From Pseudomonas sp. UFMG81 (GTDB lineage: Bacteria > Pseudomonadota > Gammaproteobacteria > Pseudomonadales > Pseudomonadaceae), in contig NZ_JACAFQ010000003.1 in the NCBI RefSeq assembly GCF_015354575.1, positions 145,766 through 181,223 on the forward strand: a stretch of DNA of 35,458 bases, read 5' to 3'. A program made the position numbers and the translations under genes. The notes under the pieces were generated by a model. The model did no database searches. It saw only the letters and a program-made list of their open reading frames with translations, and was not told the DNA's origin. Shown here one piece after another: positions 17,671 through 26,593 of this stretch; position 1 is the first letter of the stretch; every line of letters starts with the position of its first letter.

Positions 17671-18555
17671 TCAACGGCGCTTGAGGTTCATCTTTTCCCG
17701 GCCCTCGGCCGGGCTCAGCACGCGCGCGCCCATGCGGGTGATGATCTCGGCGGCGCGCTCCACCAGTTGGCCGTTACTGGCCAGCACGCCACGGTCCAGG
17801 TACAGGTTGTCTTCCAACCCGACCCGCACGTTACCGCCGAGCAGCACCGCCTGTGCGGCCATCGGCATCTGCATGCGGCCGATGCCGAACCCGGCCCAGG
17901 TGACGTCGGCGGGCAGGTTGTCGACCATGGCTTTCATGGTGGTGGTGTCGGCCGGCGCGCCCCACGGGATACCCAGGCACAGCTGGAACAGCGGGTCGTC
18001 GAGCAGGCCTTCCTTGATCATCTGCTTGGCGAACCACAGGTGGCCGGTGTCGAAGATTTCCAGCTCCGCTTTTACGCCCAGTTCAGTGATGCGCTGGGCG
18101 CCGGCACGCAGCTGTGCCGGGGTGGAGACGTAGATGGCGTTGCCGTCGCCGAAGTTGAGGGTGCCGCAATCCAGCGTGCAGATTTCCGGTAGCAGCGCCT
18201 CGACGTGGGCCAGGCGTTCCAGCGGGCCAATCAGGTCGGTGCCGGCGCCAAACTCCATGGGCGACTCGCCCGGGCCAATCTCCAGGTCGCCGCCCATGCC
18301 GGCGGTGAGGTTGACGATGATGTCCACGTCGGCTTCGCGGATGCGCTCCATCACCTCGCGGTACAGCGCAACGTCGCGGCTGAAGCGGCCGGTCTGTGGA
18401 TCACGGACGTGGCAGTGGACCACGGTGGCGCCGGCCTTGGCCGCTTCGACGGCAGACTCGGCGATCTGCTTGGGGGTGACCGGGACCAGGTGGCTCTTGG
18501 CAACGGTGTCGCCAGCGCCGGTCAGGGCGCAGGTGATGATGACGTCATGGTTCAT
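17671..18555 (-). CDS. cdhC: 3-dehydrocarnitine:acetyl-CoA trimethylamine transferase CdhC (BKACE)
   Basis: Cleaves dehydrocarnitine with acetyl-CoA to betainyl-CoA and acetoacetate. It has 294 residues from the ATG at 18555 ([11 protein letters not shown]); the longer open frame to 18633 is REP sequence. It is a DUF849/BKACE-family zinc enzyme: the metal pair His47/His49 is in VVHCHVRD, with [10 protein letters not shown] before it and NLTAGMGGD at about 102-110. The surrounding carnitine genes fix the likely substrate within this diverse family. The start codon is followed upstream by a REP element that separates it from caiX. Confidence 0.93.
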   Translation of the reverse strand: MNHDVIITCALTGAGDTVAKSHLVPVTPKQIAESAVEAAKAGATVVHCHVRDPQTGRFSRDVALYREVMERIREADVDIIVNLTAGMGGDLEIGPGESPMEFGAGTDLIGPLERLAHVEALLPEICTLDCGTLNFGDGNAIYVSTPAQLRAGAQRITELGVKAELEIFDTGHLWFAKQMIKEGLLDDPLFQLCLGIPWGAPADTTTMKAMVDNLPADVTWAGFGIGRMQMPMAAQAVLLGGNVRVGLEDNLYLDRGVLASNGQLVERAAEIITRMGARVLSPAEGREKMNLKRR

Positions 18556-18596
18556 GGTTGTGATCCTTGTGCAGGCCTTTTTGCGGGCGAACGGGG

Positions 18597-18717
18597 CCTG
18601 TAGGAGCGGCCTCGTGTCGCGAAAGGGCCGCAAAGCGGCCCCAGGATTTCAGCATCGCTAATAAAGTCCCTGGGGCTGCTATGCAGCCCTTTCGCGACAC
18701 GAGGCCGCTCCTACAGG
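18597..18717. repeat. REP-type inverted pair between caiX and cdhC
   Basis: CCTGTAGGAGCGGCCTCGTG with its inverted copy ending CTCCTACAGG, with GGCCGCAAAGCGGCC and GGGCTGCTATGCAGCCC hairpins inside. It occupies most of the 175-bp gap after the binding-protein gene, so it may cap a shorter, abundant caiX message. Confidence 0.88.
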
Positions 18718-18730
18718 CGATGGCGGAATA

Positions 18731-19675
18731 TCAGTTGGCGGTGAGCTTGAGGTTGTCGGCTGCCGGCTTGCCGTCGAAGGTGGTCACCCCTTCAAGCCAG
18801 CGGGCCTTGTCCTCGGGGTGGTCCTTGAGCCACTGGCGGGCCGATTCCAGCGCGTCCTTGTGGTCGAGCAGCGGCTGCATCATGCGGCTCTCGTCCTCGG
18901 CGCTGAAGCTCAGGTTGGCCAGCAGGCGGTGGGCATTGGGGCAGCGCTCGGCGTAGTCCGGCGCGGTCACGGTCCATACGGTGGCGCGGCCTTCATCCGG
19001 GCCCAGGGCGTCCTGGCTGTCGCCCAGATACACCATGTCGATGTTCACGTTCATCGGGTGCGGCGCCCAGCCAAAGAACACCACCGCCTCGTTGCGCCGC
19101 ACCGCGCGGTCGACGGCGGCGAGCATGCCGGCCTCGCTGGACTCGACCAGCTGGAACTTGCCCAGGTCGAACTGGTTCTTGGCGATCATCGCCTTGATCT
19201 GGGTGTTGGCGCCTGAGCCGGGCTCGATGCCGTAGATCTTGCCGCCCAGCTCCTTCTGGAACTTGTGGATGTCGGCGAACGTCTTCAAACCCTTGTCGGC
19301 GAGGTACTTCGGTACTGCCAGGGTGGCGCGCGCATCCTCCAGGCTGGGCTTGTCGAGCACCTTCACCTGGTTGGCCGTAACGAACGGGGTGATGGTCTGG
19401 GTCATGATCGGGTTCCAGTACCCCAGGAACATGTCCAGGCGCTTGTCGCGAATGCCGGCGAAGATGATCTGCTGCGAAGCGCTGGTCTGCTTGGTCTGGT
19501 AACCAAGGCCGTCGAGCAGCACCTGGGCCATGGCGCTGGTGGCGATCACGTCGGTCCAGTTGACCACGCCCAGACGCACGTCCTTGCAGGCAGCAGGTTC
19601 GGCGGCGAACAGGGGGGATACCACGGTGGTGCTGAGTGCGAGGGACAACAGGCTGCGGCGGATAAAGCGTTGCAT
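18731..19675 (-). CDS. caiX: Carnitine periplasmic binding protein CaiX
   Basis: ProX/OpuAC-type binding protein of 314 residues, start at 19675 (MQRFIRRSLLSLAL) with GGAGAG 5 bases upstream. The signal peptide ends near SPLFAAEPAAC. It shares with CbcX the blocks VVNWTDVI, FLGYWNP and FFGWAPHPMN, whose aromatic residues bind the trimethylammonium head. No permease or ATPase gene accompanies it; published work on Pseudomonas shows that CaiX delivers carnitine to the CbcWV core encoded at 8.9-10.9 kb. First gene of the carnitine operon, divergent from cdhR, with a 21-bp direct-repeat site between them. Confidence 0.94.
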   Translation of the reverse strand: MQRFIRRSLLSLALSTTVVSPLFAAEPAACKDVRLGVVNWTDVIATSAMAQVLLDGLGYQTKQTSASQQIIFAGIRDKRLDMFLGYWNPIMTQTITPFVTANQVKVLDKPSLEDARATLAVPKYLADKGLKTFADIHKFQKELGGKIYGIEPGSGANTQIKAMIAKNQFDLGKFQLVESSEAGMLAAVDRAVRRNEAVVFFGWAPHPMNVNIDMVYLGDSQDALGPDEGRATVWTVTAPDYAERCPNAHRLLANLSFSAEDESRMMQPLLDHKDALESARQWLKDHPEDKARWLEGVTTFDGKPAADNLKLTAN

Positions 19676-19772
19676 GGTGGCTCTCCATCGGCAGTGCATA
19701 TTGTTATGGGTTCCGGCCTCTGCGGGCCGTGTGAACACGCTACGCTGGTGACGGGGTGGAAAATCGCACCCT

Positions 19773-19814
19773 GGCGACCAACACTTGCACGGAGGCGACC
19801 ACTTTTGCCGCGGA
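19773..19814. promoter_or_regulatory. 21-bp direct repeat, candidate CdhR operator
   Basis: GGCGACCA occurs at 19773-19780 and 19794-19801, 21 bases apart, each followed by a TTGC and a GG (on the minus strand TGGTCGCC twice, pointing to caiX). It lies about 100 bp upstream of the caiX start, and its second copy runs into the cdhR ribosome site (CGGAG, 19811-19815). This arrangement fits activation of caiX and repression or autocontrol of cdhR. Confidence 0.6.
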
Positions 19815-19821
19815 GCATGCG

Positions 19822-20787
19822 ATGTCGGAAACACTGCATTTCCTCCTGTTGCCGGGTTTCTCGGCCATGGGTTTCATCAGCGCGATCGAACCTCTGCGGG
19901 TGGCCAACCGCTTCCAGGGCGCGCTGTACCAGTGGCGGGTATTGAGCCTCGACGGCGGCGCGGTGCAGGCCAGCAATGGCATGTCGGTGAACGCCGATGG
20001 CGCGCTGGGTGAGAGCGAGCAGGTGCGCCTGCTGCTGGTGGTGGCCGGCTTCGAACCGCTGGCCTGTTATGGGCCGGGGCTGCAACAGGCGCTGCGCCGC
20101 CTCGACCATGACGGCGCGGTACTGGGCGGTATCGACACCGGCGCCATGGTGCTGGCCGAGGCCGGCCTGCTGGATGGGCACCGCGCCACCTTGCACTGGG
20201 AGGCGCTGGAAGCGTTCAAAGAGCGTTACCCGCGCCTGCAGGCGACCCAGGAGCTGTTCGAGCTCGACCGGCGGCGCATCACCTGTGCCGGCGGCACCGC
20301 CTCCATCGACCTGATGCTCGACCTGATCGCCCAGGCTCACGGCAGCGAGTTGGCGGTGCAGGTCTCCGAGCAGTTCGTGCTCGGCCGCATTCGCCCGCGC
20401 CAGGACCACCAGCGCATGCAGATCGCCAGCCGTTACGGGCTGCGCAACAAGAAGCTGGTGAAGGTAATCGGCGAGATGGAGCGCAACACCGAGCTGCCGC
20501 TCAACACTCAAGTGCTGGCCGAGGCGATCCAGGTCACCCGGCGCCAGCTGGAGCGGCTGTTCCGCCTGCACTTGGACGACACCCCCAGTGGTTTCTACCT
20601 GCGCTTGCGGCTGGACAAGGCGCGGCAGTTGTTGCGCCAGACCGACATGAGCGTCCTTGAAGTTGCGGTTGCTTGCGGCTTCGAGTCGGCGTCGTATTTC
20701 ACCCGCTGCTACCGAGCGCGCTTCGCGCGTTGTCCACGGCAGGACCGTCAGATGACCGGCGGCGAATACCGTACGGCGAACGCCTAG
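19822..20787 (+). CDS. cdhR: Carnitine-responsive AraC-family activator CdhR
   Basis: Activator of the caiX-cdhCAB operon. It has 321 residues from the ATG at 19822 (MSETLHFLLLPGF); an in-frame ATG at 19756 exists but would put the direct-repeat operator inside the gene. The N-terminal GATase/DJ-1-like domain (about 1-185) has GGIDTGAMVLAEAG at the elbow, with Asp where GbdR has Cys. The C-terminal AraC domain (about 210-310) shows LAEAIQVTRRQLERLF and VLEVAVACGFESASYFTRCY. It is a paralogue of GbdR. The divergent placement from caiX matches the known P. aeruginosa locus. Confidence 0.93.
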   Translation: MSETLHFLLLPGFSAMGFISAIEPLRVANRFQGALYQWRVLSLDGGAVQASNGMSVNADGALGESEQVRLLLVVAGFEPLACYGPGLQQALRRLDHDGAVLGGIDTGAMVLAEAGLLDGHRATLHWEALEAFKERYPRLQATQELFELDRRRITCAGGTASIDLMLDLIAQAHGSELAVQVSEQFVLGRIRPRQDHQRMQIASRYGLRNKKLVKVIGEMERNTELPLNTQVLAEAIQVTRRQLERLFRLHLDDTPSGFYLRLRLDKARQLLRQTDMSVLEVAVACGFESASYFTRCYRARFARCPRQDRQMTGGEYRTANA

Positions 20788-20863
20788 GGGGAGTTTCCCG
20801 ATTATTGTCAGATCGGTAGTTCACTAGCGTAGGCAATCCGTTAACTCACCAAGGATTGCCAAG

Positions 20864-21952
20864 ATGCCTCCTACACATAAATTCAACAGATGCCTGGTTA
20901 GCGCGCTGGCGCTGGCCACCATGCTCTCGGCCTGGCAAGCGCACGCCACCGTTGAAGGCTGCGAAGGAACCAGCACCGACCTTTACCAGGATTATTACCG
21001 GCCTGGCTGGAACCAATTAGCGGATTACCCCCAGGGCCGGCAGAAGATGATCATTGCTTCGGACCCCCAGGCCTTCCGTTACATGAGCCAGCGTTTCGAT
21101 GAGTATGTCGAGGAGATCGACTCGGCGGGTTGGCACAAGACCGCACCGGTCTACGAGGCAATCGCCCGCGAGCGCGGCGAGCCCTACCATGTGCCAGTTG
21201 TGGTCAATGGCGATATCACCGAGTTCGGCCATGGCAACGAGCGCTCGGCGATGCAGAAGATGTTCCGCAAGATGGCCGCAGGTGTCGGTGGCCCGCTGCT
21301 GCTACCGGGGCTGGGCAACCACGACTATGACAACAACGTGGATGACTGCGGCAACAATGGCTGTGCCCGCGATGCCGTCTGCGATCACATCGCCTGGGTG
21401 CAGGCCATGCAGCCGGTCAATGCTTTCGACTACCGCTACCGAAACGACACACACGAAGGATCACTCTCCTACTCGGTCACCGTGGGCCGCGTGCGCATCA
21501 TCCAGCTGAACAACGAGCCGACCTACGAACGTCAATGGAGCACCGGTGGCGGGTGGAGCTTCAAGCCCAAGCGCCATTTCAACATCACCCGCTCCCTGGA
21601 ATGGCTGAAAGGGCAACTGGAGGAGGCCACCGCCCGGGGCGAGGTGGTGATCATCAACATGCACATCTCGGAGTACTGGGCGGACAAGGAGCAACGCTAC
21701 TGGGAAGTCCCGAAACTGCTGGAGGCACATGGGGTGGCGGCGGTGTTCTCCGGGCATACCCATTCGAACGTCGGCAAGTACCACACCGGCTTCGGCAATG
21801 TACCGCATTTCAAGTCCGGGGCCCTCAATGCGGGGACCTACCTGCGCCTGACCTTCGACTGGAACAAACACCAGTTGCAGGTCGATGAGGTGAGCATGGA
21901 TGGGCATTTCAACGACACCACGGTGATCGACCTGAATCGCCGCAGCGCCTGA
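20864..21952 (+). CDS. Secreted calcineurin-like metallophosphoesterase
   Basis: A 362-residue protein with a signal peptide (about 1-28, ending WQAHA). The metallophosphoesterase motifs are in order: SDPQ (Asp67, Gln69), NGDITEFG (Gly116-Asp117), GNHDYD (Asn152-His153), INMHIS (His267) and SGHTHSN (His298, His300). The first motif is D-x-Q instead of the usual D-x-H. Four cysteines in DCGNNGCARDAVCDH and EGCEG suggest disulfides outside the cytoplasm. The substrate is unknown; phosphodiesters of extracellular origin are possible. Its place between carnitine and dimethylglycine genes might hint at phosphocholine-type substrates, but that is conjecture. Weak ribosome site (AAGGATTGCCAAG). Apparently monocistronic. 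Confidence 0.85.
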   Translation: MPPTHKFNRCLVSALALATMLSAWQAHATVEGCEGTSTDLYQDYYRPGWNQLADYPQGRQKMIIASDPQAFRYMSQRFDEYVEEIDSAGWHKTAPVYEAIARERGEPYHVPVVVNGDITEFGHGNERSAMQKMFRKMAAGVGGPLLLPGLGNHDYDNNVDDCGNNGCARDAVCDHIAWVQAMQPVNAFDYRYRNDTHEGSLSYSVTVGRVRIIQLNNEPTYERQWSTGGGWSFKPKRHFNITRSLEWLKGQLEEATARGEVVIINMHISEYWADKEQRYWEVPKLLEAHGVAAVFSGHTHSNVGKYHTGFGNVPHFKSGALNAGTYLRLTFDWNKHQLQVDEVSMDGHFNDTTVIDLNRRSA

Positions 21953-21958
21953 TCAAGC

Positions 21959-22057
21959 CTTCGCGGGGCAAGCCCGCTCTTGTGGGCGCCGGCTTGCCGG
22001 TGATGCCGTGCCTGGCACCGGCTTTGCCGGTGATCGCCGGCAAGCTGGCTCCCATAG
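21959..22057. repeat. Decayed REP cluster after the metallophosphoesterase
   Basis: Contains CGGGGCAAGCCCGCTCTTGTGGG, then GCCGGCTTGCCGGTGAT, GCCTGGCACCGGCTTTGCCGG and GATCGCCGGCAAGCTGGCTCCCA. The units are of mixed type and imperfect. It lies between two convergent genes. Confidence 0.7.
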
Positions 22058-22075
22058 AGAATCTGCCCGGCTGGT

Positions 22076-22477
22076 CTATTGCTGGCCAATGCCCTGCAAA
22101 TACTCCGACCGCTCGTCGCTACGCTGCGCCACACAGGTGTTCCACGCCGCCTCGAAGGCCTTGCTGCCAGGCTTTTCGGCATAGGTCTCGACCTTGCAGT
22201 CAGCATCGCGCAGCTGGGCCCAGAGTTTTTCCGCGGCATCCATCTTCGCGCTCAGCGCCGTGGCCTTGTCGTTTTCATCCGCGTACTGGTCGCGGATGCG
22301 CTGGATCAGGTCGTCGTAGGCGGCCTTCAGCTCGCGTTCGGCGGTCTGTTTGTTGTAGGCCGCGCAGGCATACCCCTGCTGGTCGGTCTCGACGTTGTCG
22401 CAGGGCGTGCTTTCTTCCTCGGCGGCCTGGGCGCCGCATGCGACGGCCAGCAGGACCAGCCATGCCATTGATTTCAT
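22076..22477 (-). CDS. DUF1311 / LprI-like periplasmic protein
   Basis: A 133-residue exported protein with a short signal sequence ending ACGAQA before AEEESTPC; a lipoprotein-type Cys at 14 (AVACG) is also possible. The mature part has the DUF1311 pattern of paired cysteines and an aromatic/charged helix: YACAAYNKQTAERELKAAY, then KLWAQLRDADCKVE and WNTCVAQRSDER. Relatives include the mycobacterial lysozyme inhibitor LprI; whether this one inhibits lysozyme is not known. AGGAG precedes the ATG by 7 bases. Convergent with the metallophosphoesterase and divergent from the dgc operon. Confidence 0.88.
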   Translation of the reverse strand: MKSMAWLVLLAVACGAQAAEEESTPCDNVETDQQGYACAAYNKQTAERELKAAYDDLIQRIRDQYADENDKATALSAKMDAAEKLWAQLRDADCKVETYAEKPGSKAFEAAWNTCVAQRSDERSEYLQGIGQQ

Positions 22478-22639
22478 CCGTTTTCTCCTGAACAGGCTGA
22501 CGAATCGCAGGGATTCTCGCTCAGCCTCGGGCGCGGCGATAGTTCCCTGACGAAATGTTCATCAAAGGCTTACAAAGGCCGTTGTCGAGACTCGCTCTCA
22601 TCTGCGAGGCGCAGGCCAGAGCGTGCCCTGTCGGGCTTT

Positions 22640-22702
22640 GACGCTTTCGGCAAACCCCCTGTCGTTTTTGCATCGGGGCGCCTCGGGCGGCAGGCATATG
22701 CT
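22640..22702 (+). promoter_or_regulatory. Candidate promoter/operator of the dgc operon
   Basis: GTCG at 22661 has a near-copy GACG at 22640 (21 bases away), and TATGCT at 22697-22702 could be a -10. The distance of 36 bases from the proximal GTCG to the -10 equals that in front of gbcB. The -35 is poor, as expected for an activator-dependent promoter. The rest of 22478-22762 shows no gene. Confidence 0.35.
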
Positions 22703-22762
22703 GGCCCCAAAGCGCCGGCACAAGGTTCGGCGCCAGCAAACTCGATAAAAGGGGACAGCCTG

Positions 22763-23740
<978 letters not shown>

Positions 23741-23745
23741 GCACA

Positions 23746-23871
23746 GTTGGGGCCTACTGCGCGCGCCGATCGCTGCGTCAGGCCCTCACGAAAAGCTCGC
23801 CGTGCCTCGGCACTGTCTCGCTTTTCGCTTCGGCCCTTCCTTGCGCTCGACGCGCTCGCTACGGCCCCAAC
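23746..23871. repeat. Inverted-repeat-bounded element between the dipeptidase gene and the DUF5943 gene
   Basis: Bounded by GTTGGGGCC (23746-23754) and GGCCCCAAC (23863-23871). The interior has several GCTCG/CGAGC and CTTTTCGCTTCGG-type words that look palindromic. It differs from the REP types elsewhere in the window. Confidence 0.6.
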
Positions 23872-23899
23872 AGCACTCACTGCGGCTGTTTATAAAAGC

Positions 23900-23918
23900 A
23901 AAAGCCAAAGCGGCTTTT
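23900..23918 (+). terminator. Small hairpin before the DUF5943 gene
   Basis: AAAAGCC / GGCTTTT with loop AAAGC. The T-run is only four long, so it may attenuate rather than stop transcription between the dipeptidase gene and DUF5943-dgcA. Confidence 0.45.
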
Positions 23919-23953
23919 GATCACAAACAAAAATTTTATGGAGTTGAGTTTCC

Positions 23954-24484
23954 ATGGCCAAGATCGCCCCGCAATTGCCAATCGAAGTCGACAGCGAGAC
24001 CGGTGTCTGGACCAGCGACGCCCTGCCGATGCTCTACGTGCCGCGGCATTTCTTCGTCAACAACCACATGGGCATCGAGGAAGTACTGGGCGCCGACAAG
24101 TACGCCGAGATCCTCTACAAGGCCGGCTACAAGTCCGCCTGGCACTGGTGCGAAAAAGAAGCCGAGTGCCATGGCCTGGAAGGCGTGGCGGTGTTCGAGC
24201 ACTACATGAAGCGCCTGAGCCAGCGCGGCTGGGGCCTGTTCCAGATCCAGGATATCGACCTCGACAAGGGCACCTGCAGCGTCAAGCTCAAGCACTCGGC
24301 GTTCGTGTACGTGTACGGCAAGTGCGGCCGCAAGGTCGACTACATGTTCACCGGCTGGTTCGCCGGCGCGATGGACCAGATTCTCGCTGCCCGCGGCAGC
24401 TCGATCCGCACCGTGGCCGAACAGGTCTACGGCGGGTCGGAAGAAGGCCACGAAGATGGCCTGTTCGTAACAAAGCCGTTGTAA
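23954..24484 (+). CDS. DUF5943 protein of the dimethylglycine operon
   Basis: A 176-residue soluble protein with no signal peptide. The sequence (LYVPRHFFVNNHMGIEEVLG, then YKSAWHWCEKEAECHGLEG, and a C-terminal SVKLKHSAFVYVYGKCGRKVDYMFTGWFAG) recalls the V4R/DUF5943 fold, which includes a Cys/His-rich tail typical of small-molecule or metal sensing. Cysteines are at about 72, 79, 115 and 125. It lies 15 bases before dgcA and surely shares its transcript. The conserved neighbour arrangement with dgcA in pseudomonads suggests it helps DgcA maturation or function; no direct evidence. The ATG at 23954 is preceded by GGAGTTGAGTTTCC. Confidence 0.87.
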   Translation: MAKIAPQLPIEVDSETGVWTSDALPMLYVPRHFFVNNHMGIEEVLGADKYAEILYKAGYKSAWHWCEKEAECHGLEGVAVFEHYMKRLSQRGWGLFQIQDIDLDKGTCSVKLKHSAFVYVYGKCGRKVDYMFTGWFAGAMDQILAARGSSIRTVAEQVYGGSEEGHEDGLFVTKPL

Positions 24485-24499
24485 GCCGGAGATAGCGTC

Positions 24500-26560
24500 A
24501 TGGCCTTCGAAGCAATGTTCCAGCCGATCCAGATCGGCAAACTGACCATCCGCAACCGTGTGCTCAGCACCGCGCACGCCGAGGTGTATGCCACCGACGG
24601 CGGGATGACCACCGACCGCTATGTGAAGTACTACGAAGAGAAGGCCAAGGGCGGCATCGGCCTGGCGATCTGCGGCGGCTCGTCCGTGGTCGCCATCGAC
24701 AGCCCGCAGGAATGGTGGTCGTCGGTCAACCTGTCCACCGACCGCATCATTCCGCACTTCCAGAACCTGGCTGACGCCATGCACAAGCATGGCGCCAAGA
24801 TCATGATCCAGATTACCCACATGGGCCGCCGCTCGCGTTGGGACGGCTTCAACTGGCCGACGCTGATGTCGCCGTCGGGCATCCGTGAACCGGTGCACCG
24901 CGCCACCTGCAAGACCATCGAGGTGGAAGAAATCTGGCGCGTCATCGGCAACTACGCGCAAGCCGCGCGCCGGGCGAAGGAAGGCGGCCTGGATGGCGTC
25001 GAGCTGTCGGCGGTGCACCAGCACATGATCGACCAGTTCTGGAGCCCGCGGGTCAACAAGCGTACCGACGAGTGGGGCGGCACCTTCGAAGGCCGCATGA
25101 AGTTCGGCCTGGAAGTGCTCAAGGCCGTGCGCAAGGAAGTCGGTGACGACTTCTGCGTGGGCATGCGCATCTGCGGCGACGAATTCCACCCCGATGGCCT
25201 CAGCCACGAGGACATGAAGCAGATCGCCGCCTACTACGACGCCACCGGCATGCTCGACTTCATCGGCGTGGTCGGCTCGGGCTGCGACACCCACAACACC
25301 CTGGCCAACGTCATCCCCAACATGAGCTACCCGCCGGAGCCGTTCCTGCACCTGGCGGCCGGCATCAAGGAAGTGGTCAAGGTCCCGGTGCTGCACGCGC
25401 AGAACATCAAGGACCCGAACCAGGCCACGCGCATCCTGGAAGGCGGCTACGTGGACATGGTGGGCATGACCCGCGCCCACATCGCCGACCCGCACCTGAT
25501 CGCCAAGATCAAGATGGGCCAGGTGGACCAGATCAAGCAGTGCGTCGGCGCCAACTATTGCATCGACCGCCAGTACCAGGGCCTGGATGTGCTGTGCATC
25601 CAGAACGCCGCCACCTCACGCGAATACATGGGCGTGCCGCACATCATCGAGAAGACCACCGGCGCCAAGCGCAAGGTGGTGATCGTTGGCGCCGGCCCGG
25701 CCGGCATGGAAGCCGCGCGGGTGGCTGCCGAACGTGGCCACGACGTCACCGTGTTCGAGAAGAAAGACCAGATCGGCGGGCAGATCACCATCGCCGCCAA
25801 GGCCCCGCAGCGCGACCAGATCGCCGGCATCACCCGCTGGTACCAGCTGGAGTTCGCCCGCCTTAAAGTCGACCTGCGCCTGGGCACCGCCGCCGACGTG
25901 GCGACCATCCAGGACCTGCGCCCGGACATCATCGTGCTGGCGGTGGGCGGGCATTCGTTCCTGGAGCAGAACGAGCACTGGGGCGCCGCCGAAGGGCTGG
26001 TGGTCAGCAGCTGGGACGTGCTCGACGGCAAGGTTGCGCCGGGCAAGAACGTGCTGGTGTACGACACCATCTGCGAATTCACCGGCATGTCGGTGGCCGA
26101 CTTCATCGCCGACAAGGGCAGCCAGGTCGAGATCGTCACTGACGACATCAAGCCGGGTGTGGCCATGGGTGGCACCACCTTCCCGACCTACTACCGCAGC
26201 ATGTACCCCAAGGAAGTGATCATGACCGGCGACATGATGCTGGAAAAGGTCTACCGCGAGGGTGACAAGCTGGTGGCGGTACTCGAGAACGAGTACACCG
26301 GCACCAAGGAAGAACGGGTGGTCGACCAGGTGGTGGTGGAGAACGGCGTGCGCCCCGACGAGCAGCTGTACTACGCGCTCAAGGACGGCTCACGCAACAA
26401 GGGCCAGATCGACGTCGAGGCGCTGTTCGCCATCAAGCCGCAGCCGATCCTCAGCCAGCCGGGCGAGGGCTACCTGCTGTACCGCATCGGCGACTGCGTG
26501 GCCCAGCGCAACGTGCATGCGGCGATCTACGACGCCTTGCGCCTGTGCAAGGATTTCTGA
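24500..26560 (+). CDS. dgcA: Dimethylglycine demethylase subunit DgcA
   Basis: Oxidises dimethylglycine to sarcosine with DgcB and an ETF. It has 686 residues. An N-terminal old-yellow-enzyme TIM barrel for FMN (about 1-340; FQPIQIGKLTIRNRV, then SAVHQHMIDQFWSPRVNKR) is followed by an iron-sulfur cysteine block (348-366) and a trimethylamine-dehydrogenase-like dinucleotide domain starting VVIVGAGPAGMEAARVAAERG (about 393). The cysteine block reads C348-x2-A351-x2-C354-x11-C366, one cysteine fewer than in trimethylamine dehydrogenase. AGCCGGAGA precedes the ATG. dgcB follows after a 207-bp gap filled by a REP element. Confidence 0.94.
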   Translation: MAFEAMFQPIQIGKLTIRNRVLSTAHAEVYATDGGMTTDRYVKYYEEKAKGGIGLAICGGSSVVAIDSPQEWWSSVNLSTDRIIPHFQNLADAMHKHGAKIMIQITHMGRRSRWDGFNWPTLMSPSGIREPVHRATCKTIEVEEIWRVIGNYAQAARRAKEGGLDGVELSAVHQHMIDQFWSPRVNKRTDEWGGTFEGRMKFGLEVLKAVRKEVGDDFCVGMRICGDEFHPDGLSHEDMKQIAAYYDATGMLDFIGVVGSGCDTHNTLANVIPNMSYPPEPFLHLAAGIKEVVKVPVLHAQNIKDPNQATRILEGGYVDMVGMTRAHIADPHLIAKIKMGQVDQIKQCVGANYCIDRQYQGLDVLCIQNAATSREYMGVPHIIEKTTGAKRKVVIVGAGPAGMEAARVAAERGHDVTVFEKKDQIGGQITIAAKAPQRDQIAGITRWYQLEFARLKVDLRLGTAADVATIQDLRPDIIVLAVGGHSFLEQNEHWGAAEGLVVSSWDVLDGKVAPGKNVLVYDTICEFTGMSVADFIADKGSQVEIVTDDIKPGVAMGGTTFPTYYRSMYPKEVIMTGDMMLEKVYREGDKLVAVLENEYTGTKEERVVDQVVVENGVRPDEQLYYALKDGSRNKGQIDVEALFAIKPQPILSQPGEGYLLYRIGDCVAQRNVHAAIYDALRLCKDF

Positions 26561-26593
26561 TCGCACCGCCTCACTAGAGGCGGGACTGGCCCC

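Noticed and set aside
19756..19821. Longer N-terminus for CdhR from the ATG at 19756
   Set aside because: No good ribosome site, the added residues do not look like the family, and the stretch holds the direct-repeat operator.
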